Source of the DNA: Rhizoctonia solani
Taxonomy: Eukaryota > Basidiomycota > Agaricomycetes > Cantharellales > Ceratobasidiaceae
DNA length: 64,000 bases
Assembly (NCBI RefSeq): GCF_016906535.1
Contig: NC_057380.1
Span: forward strand, 1,736,001 to 1,800,000
Reading direction: 5' to 3'
Shown: positions 48,876 through 60,100 of the stretch, piece by piece
Position numbering within the stretch: the stretch's first letter is position 1
Layout of the letters: every line of letters begins with the position of its first letter
Position numbers and translations under genes: made by a program
Notes under the pieces: model-generated
What the model saw: the letters and a program-made list of their open reading frames with translations, nothing else
Databases searched by the model: none
What the model was told of the DNA's origin: nothing

Positions 48876-49713
48876 GCGCATAATCATCACTTGAACAGCA
48901 TTGATAAACTTCTGGTCACATGCAGTACTCTAATTCTCGTCTATAGCACCTTAACTTATATCGTAACTATGAACTGTAGCCTCCCAAATCTCTTAACTTA
49001 GTTCTTCTGTATCGCCTTTTATTTAGAGCCTTCGTAATTATTGATAAGTTAGGTGACTTATTTTCTACCTATCATTATTTCACATTCCTTTAACTGCTAT
49101 GAAGCTTACTTATTAATCCACTATGAACCTTTGTCATTTGCGCTCTTTCACTATGTGTATGGTTCCTCACGTATGCGAGCAACTTTCTCTACTTACATGT
49201 ATGAACGCTTGAATATGTGCACTTTGAATATTTAATTCTATCATTATTATCACAAATCACTCGCGGGGTGAAGGAAGTCCCTGCGCGCAGCGAGGGAAAA
49301 ATCTATCTCAGCAAGGCAGTATGCTCCGGAAAATGACTCGTGAGTCTCCCAAATCCTACATGCAGCACATCAGGCTTTCAGTAGATGAATTTACCCTCAA
49401 GCCCAAATCTACTGCTTAGGATCTAAGAGCACACCGATGTCTCAGCGCTTTGCAATTTGGTCTCCTTGTTCTCATTCGTGCGCTCATAGATTAGTAATAG
49501 ACCCGTATATTCTTTCTTTCATTCTCAAATAGGTTAATCATGAAGGAGTTCCTGTATTATAGACAATCGGCACGAGACCCACGATGTGGAACTTTGTGTA
49601 TCCAAGATATTAAAGCCGCCTCATTAGAGCTTAACTCTAGATATAAATATAAATCGGAGCTTTGAGACAACCATCGAGTATAGCTTCGGCTATTCCACTT
49701 GGCGAACCAATGT
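48876..49713. other. AT-rich intergenic region
   Basis: About 840 bp, AT-rich, with only short ORFs. No RNA gene, repeat or coding exon that I can support. Confidence 0.35.
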
Positions 49714-51382
49714 CTACGACCTATCGGAGCGAGGGCTATTTATGTCTTGATTAGAATAACTCCTAATCAACGGACGGCTCTCCTCATCATCAGGTCCCTC
49801 TCTATCCAGTTCATCTCGTGGAAGATCACATTGAAAGGGAGATAACCGGGCCTGATATGCTTCATGACATAGCTTATCAGCCAACGAAGGATAATACTGC
49901 CTATATGCGAAGTAGGCGAGATTCATCCCTGTGCGACAGTGAGAATACTGATATGGACAAACGATAGCAACTAACCTACTACTGCTCCAACTGTTACATC
50001 CTGCCAGTGGTCTAGAAGAGTTATCATCAAGCTGTTCACGGTTTAGTATGGATGACATACGACGGTTGTCTACTGTGCGAGAAATTGCAACGAGCAATGC
50101 GATAAGTAGTGGTGCCAAAGCTACCCATACCTTGGCCTGCGATGCTCATGAGAGAATAGCAGTAAACGAGACTAGGTTCATACCGTATATCCTTGTTCGT
50201 CGAACATATGTAACTTCCCCGCCATGTAATACGACAAGAAACTCAATCCAGCAAAAGAGCCTATCGAATCCATGAAGCTTGTTCAGAGTTACATAGATAG
50301 TTATTACATACCACTGGAATGGCCGCTCCAAAAGCTTCTCCAACCATCCCGCATAATCAGTTTATTGGCCTGAGTGCATATGGTCCAAGTTGCGAGCCCA
50401 GAAAACTGACTTGGGGCGTGATTCGTGGCGCCAGATATGGGCTGGCAACGATGAAGAAGATCTATTTGTATACATCAAAGTTAGAATCGATATATCAGAT
50501 CCAATAGAATGGGTGGAGTGTACCCGGACGCGGCCTCCCGACAGTGACCTTTACCAGATGTGTCACCACGCTTGTCATTGCGAGTCCAAGCGATACTTTT
50601 GGTGGCACTATATTGTTATAACCACGTTCAGCTATAGCTAGACCCACTCAACTTCCTAAGGCCGCACTATGAGCGTCCCACCAGCTCCGTACCACGGCGA
50701 GGTTGATTGACCACATTACGAAAAGCGGTACAACGAAAGATATGATGTGTAGAGCATATCCAGGAACTAGCTCCCTCGATTTATATCTAACAAAAGCCGT
50801 GAGAAATTTCATATGCCCAAGGTAAATGCGCTTACGTGTGTGATATGCTAATGAATCGTCCTCAGAATGATAGCTTTCTCCCATATGTTCCACATACAGA
50901 ATATGTGGATACTACATACCTTGGGTCGTTCAGGTCAAACTCACGACGGAATCCGTCTACTTGGTTTAGAAGAGCTATCAATAGTCTATAGAGAACGTGT
51001 CCAAGTTTGTATTCACTGAATCCTCGAAAAAACAACCCACCCTAATGCAGCTGTCAATATCCTTTCGAATGGTAAACAAACGATTATAAAAATTGTTTAC
51101 TCCTAAAACAATATCCCCCTCACCAGTCCGGTAAATAGCTGCCAAGCGACTTGGGCCTTCTCCTGTACCCATCCCTGAGTGGTCGCGGATTGAACTTTGG
51201 AATTGGTAGTGAATGTAAGGCTCTTCGAATGGTAAACATAGCTCAGATAGGAAGTCTCCGGTACCTATCGTGTTCCCACAGGGAACGATGGAGAAATAAT
51301 CCGGAACTAGGTGTGCAGGGAGTCTGAGGAAGGTCACTGCTCGATCCTGTGCCAAGAGAGTGCTTTCAAATCCGTTGACCAA
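49714..51382 (-). CDS. unknown multi-domain membrane protein
   Basis: Reading the minus strand: FLRLPAHLVPDYFSIVPCGN, TIGTGDFLSELCLPFEEPYI, GEGPSRLAAIYRTGEGDIVL, FNNRL-type region (NNFYNRLFTIRKDIDSCIR), then VDGFRREFDLNDPR, ESYHSEDDSLAYHT, and a clear membrane span GYALHIISFVVPLFVMWSIN. Next come WYVITIYVTLNKLHGFDRLF, WIEFLVVLHGGEVTYVRR and a small hydrophobic exon (MAPLLIALLVAIS), ending with an acidic/polar tail QCDLPRDELDREGPDDEESR. Exon joins are plausible but I did not resolve all borders, and the true start may be upstream of 51382. Related sequence lies at 46133-47155 and perhaps 36782-37463. No known family recognised. Confidence 0.45.
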
Positions 51383-51623
51383 TCAAGCGGTATTAAGGGG
51401 TGTTTCTAAAACATCCCACAAAAGCCCAAACCAAACGGGTTGTCGTCGTCGAGCACTAGATTGACTAGATTAGTTTTGATTCCAGCCTGCCATACTCACG
51501 ACGGTCAGCTGATTCAGATAGACAAATTGATTGCAAATAATGAACTTGGATCTTTATTGTTTTTGGTGGTGAGGATGATAATAAATACATAGATATAATC
51601 GGCACCCGACGACACATTTAGCT

Positions 51624-53250
51624 TCAAGCCGGCCACTTGAAAGTTCCATTCACGATCGTGGGGTAGGTGCAGTTTACACCCAGATCCTCACTGGTAACGC
51701 TAAAACACCTGTATACTGGAGAAGCACCATTCTTCGGTTTGATATCCACATTCTTGAACTTGATGTCACATGTCGAACCCTCGGGACAGATAATAGACGA
51801 AACGACAGCCCCAGTCGAATTGCCGCGAATGTTAGTCACAGTAACATCGGTGATGCTTGCGACAGGCTTGCCCTAATGTATTCGGTAAGTCAATCTAAGT
51901 TTCAAAAATAAATTGAGCCCTCTTACGGTAGCACAATACGCCTGGCTGAAGTAGCACGAATCAACAACCAGAGGATTCGTTACATTGTCAACCTATATTC
52001 GGACAGTCAGTGCGAGTTCTAGTTGCAGACAGCACACGTACCGTGAGATCCTCGTAGTGAATATCGTTGACGATGGCCGAGCCAACTGGTCCGGCCCAGA
52101 TCTTGATACGGGCACCGTTTGAGGAGCTGTCCCCATTTCCGACAAAAGTAATATTTTCTATACCAGTAATACATTAGTCAATACAGCAATTACCGGGGTG
52201 AAGAAACAGGTTCACGTACAACTTTGACATGTTCTACCCGATCCAAGACGCCTGGGTACTGCGCGAGACTGCCAACACTGACACCATGAGAGTTCTGGCA
52301 GTAGACATCTTCAACGGTAACATAGGTCGAATTTCCCTTGAACGAGAAACAGTCATCACCAGAAACCACGTGCGCGCCACGAAGGACAAAGTGGGAGGTG
52401 CGATAAGTGCTAGGCGTTATGTGATTAGAATGCTGTATAGATCGTAGAATTGATCCAACTTACTCCCATCCATCTGCATTCTTAGGTGGATTCTTGTTGG
52501 TAGACAACGCGGAAAGACGAATATTGGTGTAGTTGAGGTATTTGCTGTCAATAACCCAGTTGAACCAATTGGCAGGGTTCTTCATTGACATTATCAATCG
52601 AGACCTTGTCGGCACCATCGACGGTAAAGAGGACAGGGCGGCGAAGCGAACCGGGGTCGAGAGCTTCTTGGCCGGCGAATGCATTCCACCAGAGCTGGCC
52701 CGCACCGTCGATGAGACCCTTCCCAGTCTTTGAAACCAGCGAGGACTTCTTCCAGTCCTTAAGAATAAGGTACGAAAATGTATCCTGGAAGGGACTTGGA
52801 CAAGAATAAGTATACTTACGAACTCAAAGCTAAATTATGCTCACTAGTAGACAAGATTAGGGTATGCAGAGGTAAGGTTTGCAGGATTCGTCGCATTCTT
52901 TAACCAGTATGTGATATTGTCCGAGAGACGAAGGGTACCTTCGAGCTCAACCGTACAACTCTTGCATGGGGTGAGAATCTATGATGGCATGTAAGTAATA
53001 TAGAACTCCAAATAGCATTAGACTCACGTACCGTGAGTTCGTTCAAAGCATAAGTAGTATTCTCCTTGAAGATAATACGACCGCCCTTTCCGCACTTTTT
53101 GAACGCAGCATGAATAGCGGGCGTATCAGACTTGTTCAGGTTGCCATAAGAAGGCACAATGCATGTCTGAGGGTTGGTATATCGTTCTACCGAATCCACT
53201 AGCGCAACAGCGCTCGTAGCGCCCAAAGCGGCGAAAAAGAGGGAGAGCAT
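51624..53250 (-). CDS. secreted GH28 polygalacturonase (exo-type), one apparent frameshift
   Basis: GH28 enzymes hydrolyse the homogalacturonan backbone of pectin outside the cell. The start ATG at 53250 gives a signal peptide MLSLFFAALGATSAVALVDS. It is followed by TNPQTCIVPSYGNLNKSDTP (the exo-PG N-terminus with DTPAI) and AFKKCGKGGRIIFKENTTYA. Catalytic motifs are all seen: NADGWD (NTD position), SGDDCFSFKGNST (DD), NSHGVSVGSL (GHG position, Gly to Ser), RIKIWAG (RIK). N-glycosylation sites are plentiful (NLT, NIT, NST, NCT). C-terminus TYPTIVNGTFKWPA. Near 52585 the frame slips between ADKVSIDNV and MKNPANWFNWV, needing two missing or one extra base. The SHG variant and NAD suggest exo-polygalacturonase; that is family knowledge, not measured here. 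Confidence 0.9.
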
Positions 53251-53998
53251 GGTAAGCGTGGGGAACGGTGGGGGAGGAGTGTGTCGAAGCACGGGGCCCA
53301 CTCAACCTTGAGGAGCCCCACGTCGCTGCCCGCCGTAATTTATAGCAAGAAAATATGCAAGAAGTTAGCCCCATTTGATTGGGCCGGGCCGGGAGGAAAG
53401 GTGTGAGAGAAGTCGTGTTAGTTTATTGGCCCAGCCATTTTCAGTTTCTGAGAAGTTAAAAATACGTGATACAGGCACGTAAATCATTGGCTGGGCATGG
53501 CGCCCTCTCGTGTGTTATTGGAAGCCAAGCGTGGGTGCATCGTCATGTGAGAGCAATTAAGGTGGCCAGGTTTGAGAGTTGTCGTGATCTCCAGCCCGAC
53601 GGGATATCCGGACCGTCCCGGGTGGCACAATCGACGTCACGTGAAGATAACGGTAAATTTATCAGTGAGATCGTACCCTTTCTAAATATGGGGTCGGGTG
53701 TGTTGATACCCAGACAAACAATATGGATCTTTCACATTGATCGTACATACCGGTGTTATTCTCCAGATGTACACAAGCAATTTCCTGTGCACAACAGTTA
53801 TATCAACTTTCTTTATTATCACCATTTCATCATGATGTTCACGCCCTTTGCGCGCCAGCCTCGGTTTGAAAAATAAGGTAATGATATTGGGCTTATTCGT
53901 ATTCATTACACATCCATCAAGACACACAAGTGATAACAGCGCACTGCGCGCTGTACTCTGGAGGTGGCGTTTGTTATTCAAAGTGGGTTGGAATTATA
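53251..53998. other. intergenic region upstream of GH28
   Basis: About 750 bp. The proximal part is the likely GH28 promoter. The plus-strand ORF at 53466-53876 has no recognisable features. Nothing else supported. Confidence 0.35.
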
Positions 53999-54256
53999 CC
54001 GGCGTGTCGCCTATTGCCTGATGAAGGCGAAGATACTGAAAGTTCACAGTTAGTCTACAGAAGAACACAACAGCCATGAGTCACATACCTGCCCCTCTTC
54101 TTCGGGGGTAAGCGATCCATGACAGTAAAGGGCCTCAACTGTACGCTCATATGGCTTCCATAATCTCATAAATTTTTCGTTCATTTGAGCAGATAGCCTC
54201 TGATAAACTAAGAATGCGTTGGATTTGGGACCTCTGTGCAGGCTCAATTCGGCCAT
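53999..54256 (-). CDS. small hypothetical protein, 73 residues
   Basis: Two-exon gene: MAELSLHRGPKSNAFLVYQR, LSAQMNEKFMRLWKPYERTV, EALYCHGSLTPEEEGQ, then a short intron (GTATGT to CAG, about 54043-54090) and YLRLHQAIGDTPV with a stop. Donor and acceptor are canonical and the two exons keep one helical, charged style, so I favour a real gene. No signal peptide, no membrane span, no recognised domain. Confidence 0.45.
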
Positions 54257-55075
54257 GCTCTGATGATTCTACAGATCGGGGGTAGTAGTTCATGCGAACC
54301 ATGATTATAGCAGTCCAAAGGATAATTCAATGGAATATATATCCCAACGGCTCTGCCATTTCTATCCCCTTTATATATCAATTACAGATGCGTTCAACTC
54401 GGGAAGTTAAGCCCGCCATGAGAACAAGGCGCATTGATTCAGTTTAAGCCTGTCTTTTAGAGTTATCGTGGGCAGACAGGTCCCGGAGAACAAAGCCGGG
54501 TGATCATATACTCGTGATAGTTGAAGTGATTTTTGTACCGGTGGAAGTTCGGTCCCAACTACCCGCTAGAGCTTGAAGGATTACTCAATCTTGAACCGGA
54601 GCCTTTGTTCGCGGGCGTGATTGCCCATAGAGCAGTTTTGGCTTGTATACTATGAAGTGGGATATTTTCTGGAGCTTCCGGTACGCACAGGCTCGTACGA
54701 GAAACGATTTCATTTTGTCAAAACTTACTTTGATAGTTGAGATTCAGAACAGTTCTTCGAGGACGCTATCCGCAGCCTATATTTTAAATTACTTCATGAT
54801 CAAACTCCAGCAACAGCATACCTAACATTCTCATTATTTCTAGATACATATCGAGCTAAGGATGAGATAGATCAAAAGTACGCTCTTGTGAGTAACGAGG
54901 GTACATCTTGGGACAAACGAAGAGCAGAACATTCCGTCGAATCACTGCGCAGTCCAAAGTTGGACTGCGGACAGACATAAAAAACAATCTTCCGAAATGA
55001 ACATAGTTTAAGAACAACTCCAGCTCTACTCTTTCTTGTACCTGTCTTTCACACTTTTCGTTCCCATCATAAAAA
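54257..55075. promoter_or_regulatory. divergent intergenic region
   Basis: About 820 bp between the divergent starts of the 73-residue gene and the small secreted protein gene, so both promoters should lie here. The ORFs inside are short and featureless. Confidence 0.3.
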
Positions 55076-55515
55076 ATGCTCGCTTTCATTCGTTTATTCA
55101 TCCTTACTGCTCCAATCGCACTGGCGGCCCCTCTTGTGCATACAGCTCGCGACGAGTCAGAGGGACAACCAGTTAGCGTCGCGGTAAGAATAGAACCTTC
55201 CTCCCACCTCTCCATCCTAATCTGGCGAATGCTAACACGAAATTAGCGCACTGCCGATCGTACGGTCGAAGCCTCGGCCCTTTTCGGCACGACATCCGAC
55301 AGCCCCAACTTTACCGAGATCCCGACCGGTTTGTGCATCGTGCCCAAGTACGCCGATGAGGCTGGGATAGGCGAGGAGAAGACTCCTTTGATCGCCCAGC
55401 AGGCTTTGGATATGTGTCCACGGGCTCAGCGTATTGCGGTAAATGTGTTTCGTTCGCCCATCTGAGGGGAGGAATTTGAATTGAATATCATTTGTGATAG
55501 GTCTGTGACAACTAG
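55076..55515 (+). CDS. small secreted protein, about 104 residues
   Basis: Exons 55076-55183, 55247-55438 and 55501-55515 join in phase with GT/AG introns. The signal peptide is MLAFIRLFILTAPIALAAPL. The mature part includes HTARDESEGQPVSV, TVEASALFGTTSDSPNFTEI, PTGLCIVPKYADEAGIGEEK and ALDMCPRAQRIA, and ends VCDN. There is one NFT glycosylation site and three Cys. No known domain. Size and signal make it an effector-like or cell-wall secreted protein in the broad sense only; no role is shown. Splice support is good, but the last 5-codon exon is short, so the 3' end could differ. Confidence 0.6.
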
Positions 55516-56227
55516 AGTTCCGGCTCAGACAGCTGCGGGAGGGTCTTCAAAGAGTCCATAGACATTTCGGGATTCACGCATTCAATGTACCTTTCTGTGA
55601 ATTATACGCGGTCATGTGCGCTTGGCCGAATGACAATCTTCCAGAAACAACCTTTCATGGGTGATTCTAATCAACTTCCAAGCTTGGCACAGCGGTCCGG
55701 ACCGTGGCGACTCGCGTGTGTACCAGTCATGCTGACTCTCCTCCCCCTCTCCCCCATCCGGAAGCCAAGAGAACTCTTTGTCACGCAGAAACTCGGAAGA
55801 AAGGACTCCAATTTCGAAACGTTTCACACGTGCGGGACATCCATGTCATTGCAACTAATCAAAGAGCATCAACTCGTCAAAAGAACAACTGAAATGAAAA
55901 ATGAAAACAAAAAAATAGGATAGGCATGAAAATCAAAGAGCACACACGAAAAAAAAAATGAAGCTTCCAACAAGTCAAATGAAAAACAAACGAACAAGCA
56001 AGCATACTGTAACCGTTAGTCGAAAGAGTGCACAGTCCGTCCGAGAGAGAGAGGGAAGAGGTGATGGAGAGAGAGCGAAAAGTGTTTAGCATACACATAG
56101 TGAGAGTGATATAGAGAACGAAAACACGATGGGCGATAGATTAATTAGGGTAATAGCGATTGTGATCCTGGATTCCTTCAATAATACCGAGAAACAGAAA
56201 ACAAAATAAAGATGCGCAATGACGGGA
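55516..56227. other. convergent 3' region, A-rich
   Basis: About 700 bp between the secreted-protein gene and the RhoGAP stop. The 55880-56200 part is purine-rich on the plus strand with runs such as AAAAAAAAA (near 55950) and GAGAGAGAG (near 56045). The minus-strand ORFs there are low-complexity. No gene supported. Confidence 0.35.
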
Positions 56228-59200
56228 CTAGCGGTGCCCAAGACTCGCCGAGGCAGCAGCATCCAACACACCACGACTCCACCCCATCTCGTCCACATCT
56301 TGCGAGTTGCCGAGCTGCAGCCCCAGTCTGGGAGGCATCGTCTTGCTCGACACGGCGGTGGCAGTCACAGTCGATGGAGCGGTAGTCGCAACTGCCGCGG
56401 TCAAGGGAGACTTGAACATGTCCGCAATCGGAGTCTGAGCCAAGCGTTTGGCACTAGCAGACGACGGCGATGCCCCGATTCCGCCTCGGTCTCGGGTGCG
56501 TCCTTGGTAGGACTCAACGAAGGGGCAAAGCTCCCGTCTGGGATATCGAGCGACACACGCGGCGGACGGGTCTGTCGCTTTGGGTTGGCGTACTGGGCGA
56601 CCTGTTGCTGGTCATCGTCGTCGCTCGTCATGTACGATTCGCTAGAACTACTCGAGTGACGAGACTCTCGCGGAGCCGAGTTGATCAAGTCGTGGTTCGA
56701 GTTGCCGACGCCGAACAAACGGCTGATAGACGGCCGTTTGGGGAGATTCGGGAAGAACATCGACGCGCGACTGGGCGGGCCCGAGCTGGTGGTCGTTTGA
56801 GCTCGCGCACGAGGGGAAGACATATCAGTCGAAATCGCCAATGGCGATTTGATCGAACGAATCGACGAGGGTGCGGCCGAAGTCGAGGCCGACGGTGCAT
56901 GTTTGGACGGTCCGGGCGAAGTCGTGGGCCCAGTCACAGTCGAAACCGACGTTTTGGTCGATCGAGGGCCAACGGCACAGGAAGCAAAGATTCAGCAGGC
57001 GGCTTTCTCCCCCACTCGAACAACACATCCTGCCCTTCGACCAAACACTTCAAGAACCCAGCGCTGAGCCCCAGCGTCGGGCAAAACAGCAAAAGCAAGT
57101 TCCCGATCGGCATCTTGGTCGTGTGCGCATGTTCGGTGGTATATCGCAATAAATGACAGAGCTCGTGCAAGAGGTTATAGTTGGCTTGGGGTAGTGGTCG
57201 ATGAGGACCTTGATATCAGCCAAGAGCGCGTCGTCCAACGAGCGCATATTTTCAGATGACTCGCCAAACGAGGTCATACTAGTGGGGAGTTTAGAAATGT
57301 CAAACGAAGCATTGGAGGTGCTGTCCGTAGCAGTCATGGCCATGTCGAATTGACCCTTGAGTGCCCGGGTCAAAATGGGCTCGGGAACTACCACATTATA
57401 AAATCAGTACAGGTCGATCAAAAGTAACTCGTGTATATACTCACGTTGTCGCAGGTAGGCCTTGAACAACGACGACACGGCGTGAGGATCCAAATCGCTC
57501 GGCGGAATCTCGTACAAATCATAATCCGCACCCGCATCAAACTCGGCCCTCAACCTCGACACATGCGACGGCCGCCCCGAAATCCTATTCACCCAAAAAA
57601 GACCCATCAGTACCAACTCGAATTCTCAACTCCCCCTGACGGAAACGCACCTAAACAGCCCTTCCTCGTCGCCTCCCCAGCGCTCCAAATGCCTCACACT
57701 GCGTGACACAAAGACAGGCAACCCCACACACCGCCTCACGCCCAAAATCTCATCCGTCCAGCCGTCCATGTCGCGCGGAACACTCGGATCCTCCAGCGCA
57801 CGCCCAAACACCAGACCCGACGCACCGGGCACAGCAGGCCGAAGGGGCGCAGACAAGACAGGCTCGACGCCCAGTCCGAGTCCGATCGTGTTGGCGTGGG
57901 TGTTGGCATGGGCGTTGGTGTGTGCGCCGCGCCCGGTCGATGACGTCGTTCGCATCCCGCCCAAGGACGGACGCTGTTCGTGGCCCGCCCCGCTCGCACT
58001 TCTCGCCCTGTAAAACTTCTCGACCCGCTTTCCGACGCCGAGCGCAAGGTCCCGCGCGGCAGGAGCGAGCGCCGCGATCGACATGAGCGGCGTCTGGGCG
58101 GCGGCGGGGAGCTGTGGGATATGAACATGCGTGTGGACTTGTAGGGCCGGCGCCGACGCTGGCGAATGGAATACGGATCCTTGGTGGTGCGGAGAATCCG
58201 AGCGACGCGGCTCGGCCTCGCGGTTCGTATGTTTTTTCGGTCGGTGCTGCGGGTCCGCCGCTGCAGTCCAAGCCGCATCTTGCCCTTGATCCCGCCGGGT
58301 ACTCGACGACTTCGTTTGCGCACGGGGGCAGTTCCCTCCGAGTCGGTGACCGCGCCATCAAAATGGGCGTGTCGGGTAGGCATAGGCGGCGGGGGCGACG
58401 TAGGCATCAGACCAGGACTGGACGCTTCGCTTTCGGGACCGGGGCTTCTGGGACTCATCATGGGCGGTAAAAGGATGCTCATCGACGCGCTCCGACGCTT
58501 GAGCGACCCGGCCAGTTGACCCAGTCTGGCCGGACGGGGAGTAGGCTTGGGGAGAGGCTCGGATTCAACCTCGTGCTCGACATCCAGGTTCCCATCGGTC
58601 GTATGGAGTCGGGCCAGGGGAGCACCACCTTGTTGCTGCTCGGCATTGGCGTTATTGTTGGGGAATACGAACCCGCCCGTGTTCCAGGCCGTCAACGTGC
58701 GCTGACTCGACGCCGTCGACACACGCTTGTCCGGATCTTGAGCCGCGCGGGGTTGGGGTCTGGCCGAGGGATTAAACGAAAAGGCCTGATCGAAGCAGGG
58801 CTCGGAGCTAAACGAGGCGTCGGCTTCATGTTGATCTTCCTCGTCGTGGACAACGAGATGGTCGTCTGTGCTGCCCGTATCTACGGCATGCGAAGGATGG
58901 TCATCCGCATCAGTGTGCGCGCTGGTCCCGGTATTGGTATGATTAGACAACAAAGAATTCACGCTCGACGAAGGACCCGACGACGTTGCGCCCGTATCCG
59001 AAAGCTCGACTTGCCAGCATCTGAAAAGCTCGCCTTGTGGCCCTTGGACGCAAAATCCGAAATACTAGGTTGCCCATGGACCTTTTGACTCTCAGCATCC
59101 GACTCGTCATCAAACGTATCTCCCGAACTGCGAGTCAGATCTTCTCTCGATTCGTTGGCGTTGGCGAGGCGTTCTCGCAGTCCGTTACCGCCAATCGACC

Positions 59201-59425
59201 GGTCGCCTGATCCTTCGCCCAAATGTTCTCGCGACCTGCTAGCTCCACGTTCCCTCGATCCCGCTCCATCGTTTTCCTCGCCATTGCCCTCTCCAGTCGA
59301 CTCGGCACCATAAACCCCATGTTCATCTCGCTTCTCGTCCAGAACAGAGCGACGGGGTGGGTCGTGTTCGTTCCTCATGTACTCGAGCGCAGCGGCGATA
59401 CTTCTGCGAAAGAGGTTGGGGGCAT
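56228..59425 (-). CDS. RhoGAP-domain protein, several apparent frameshifts
   Basis: RhoGAP proteins switch off Rho-family GTPases and shape polarity and the actin cytoskeleton. The start is probably ATG at 59425 (MPPN, once the C run there is read as six), leading to RRSIAAALEYMRNEHDPPRR. A long Ser/Pro/Glu-rich disordered region follows. The GAP domain begins around 57790 with GLPVFVSRSVRHLERWGGDE, then EGLFR-ISGRPSHVSRLRAEF (arginine finger in LFRISG). Next come SSLFKAYLRQLPEPILT (intron inside), ANYNLLHELCHLLRYTTEHA, and KMPIGNLLLLFCPTLGLSAG. After the domain is another Ser-rich tail, ending LDAAASASLGHR. Seven single-base slips interrupt the frame. Each restores a continuous protein, so the gene is likely intact in the organism. 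Confidence 0.82.
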
Positions 59426-60100
59426 GGTTAGTTGATGTTATTTTGAAATCAGACAAATCGTGTCAAATAGCCAGAGGAAAAGACAAGGACGGGGGGACGT
59501 GGCGACTAGGAGAAATTGCCGTAGAACAGTCGTCGTGGACGAGGGCAAATCCCGCCCAACTCCAACTTGAACAAAGCCACAATGACCAACGCGACGTAAT
59601 AACAACAAGGTGAGAGTTCAACTCGACCGCGATAGTTCAACAAGATGTGAAGAAACGTGAAACAAGCTCGTTGAAAAAAAGGGGAAAGAAATCAGATATG
59701 GCGGACACGAGGCCCCTAATAGGGGAACTGGCCAAATAGACCTTTTTTTTAGGTTTCGTAAATCAACGTTGGTGGGGGCGTGAGCAGCAATGACCACGAC
59801 GCCAGCGGTGGAGAGGGGAAGGAAGATCAGGTTGGACACGAGGAGTTAATAAAGGCGGTCGCTGTCCACACGGAGACAACGTGTCTGTCTCCCCCACACC
59901 CTTATGTAAAGACGTACCCCGGCCGCGGGCAAAAGAGGAATATATGAAGTGTTTATGGGACGATGATCCGTAGATCTAGGCCGTGAAACAATTGAATCAA
60001 GTGATCCCCAGCCAACCAAGAAAGGCACTGCCAACGCCTCTGAGAGTATCACACAGCCAACGAACGATTTGGAGAAGAAAGCACTAGCAGAAACTGGGAC

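Noticed and set aside
57736..58962. Continuous 408-aa minus ORF through the RhoGAP region as a separate Arg-rich gene
   Set aside because: Its second half is the shadow frame created by a missing base at the A6 run near 58235. The true frame continues as the RhoGAP upstream region.
59470..60100. A 700-nt intron joining the Ser/Pro-rich gene to the RhoGAP gene
   Set aside because: The upstream gene ends with an in-frame stop at 60101, and the RhoGAP gene has its own plausible ATG at 59425. Introns elsewhere here are about 50-60 nt, so two genes fit better.
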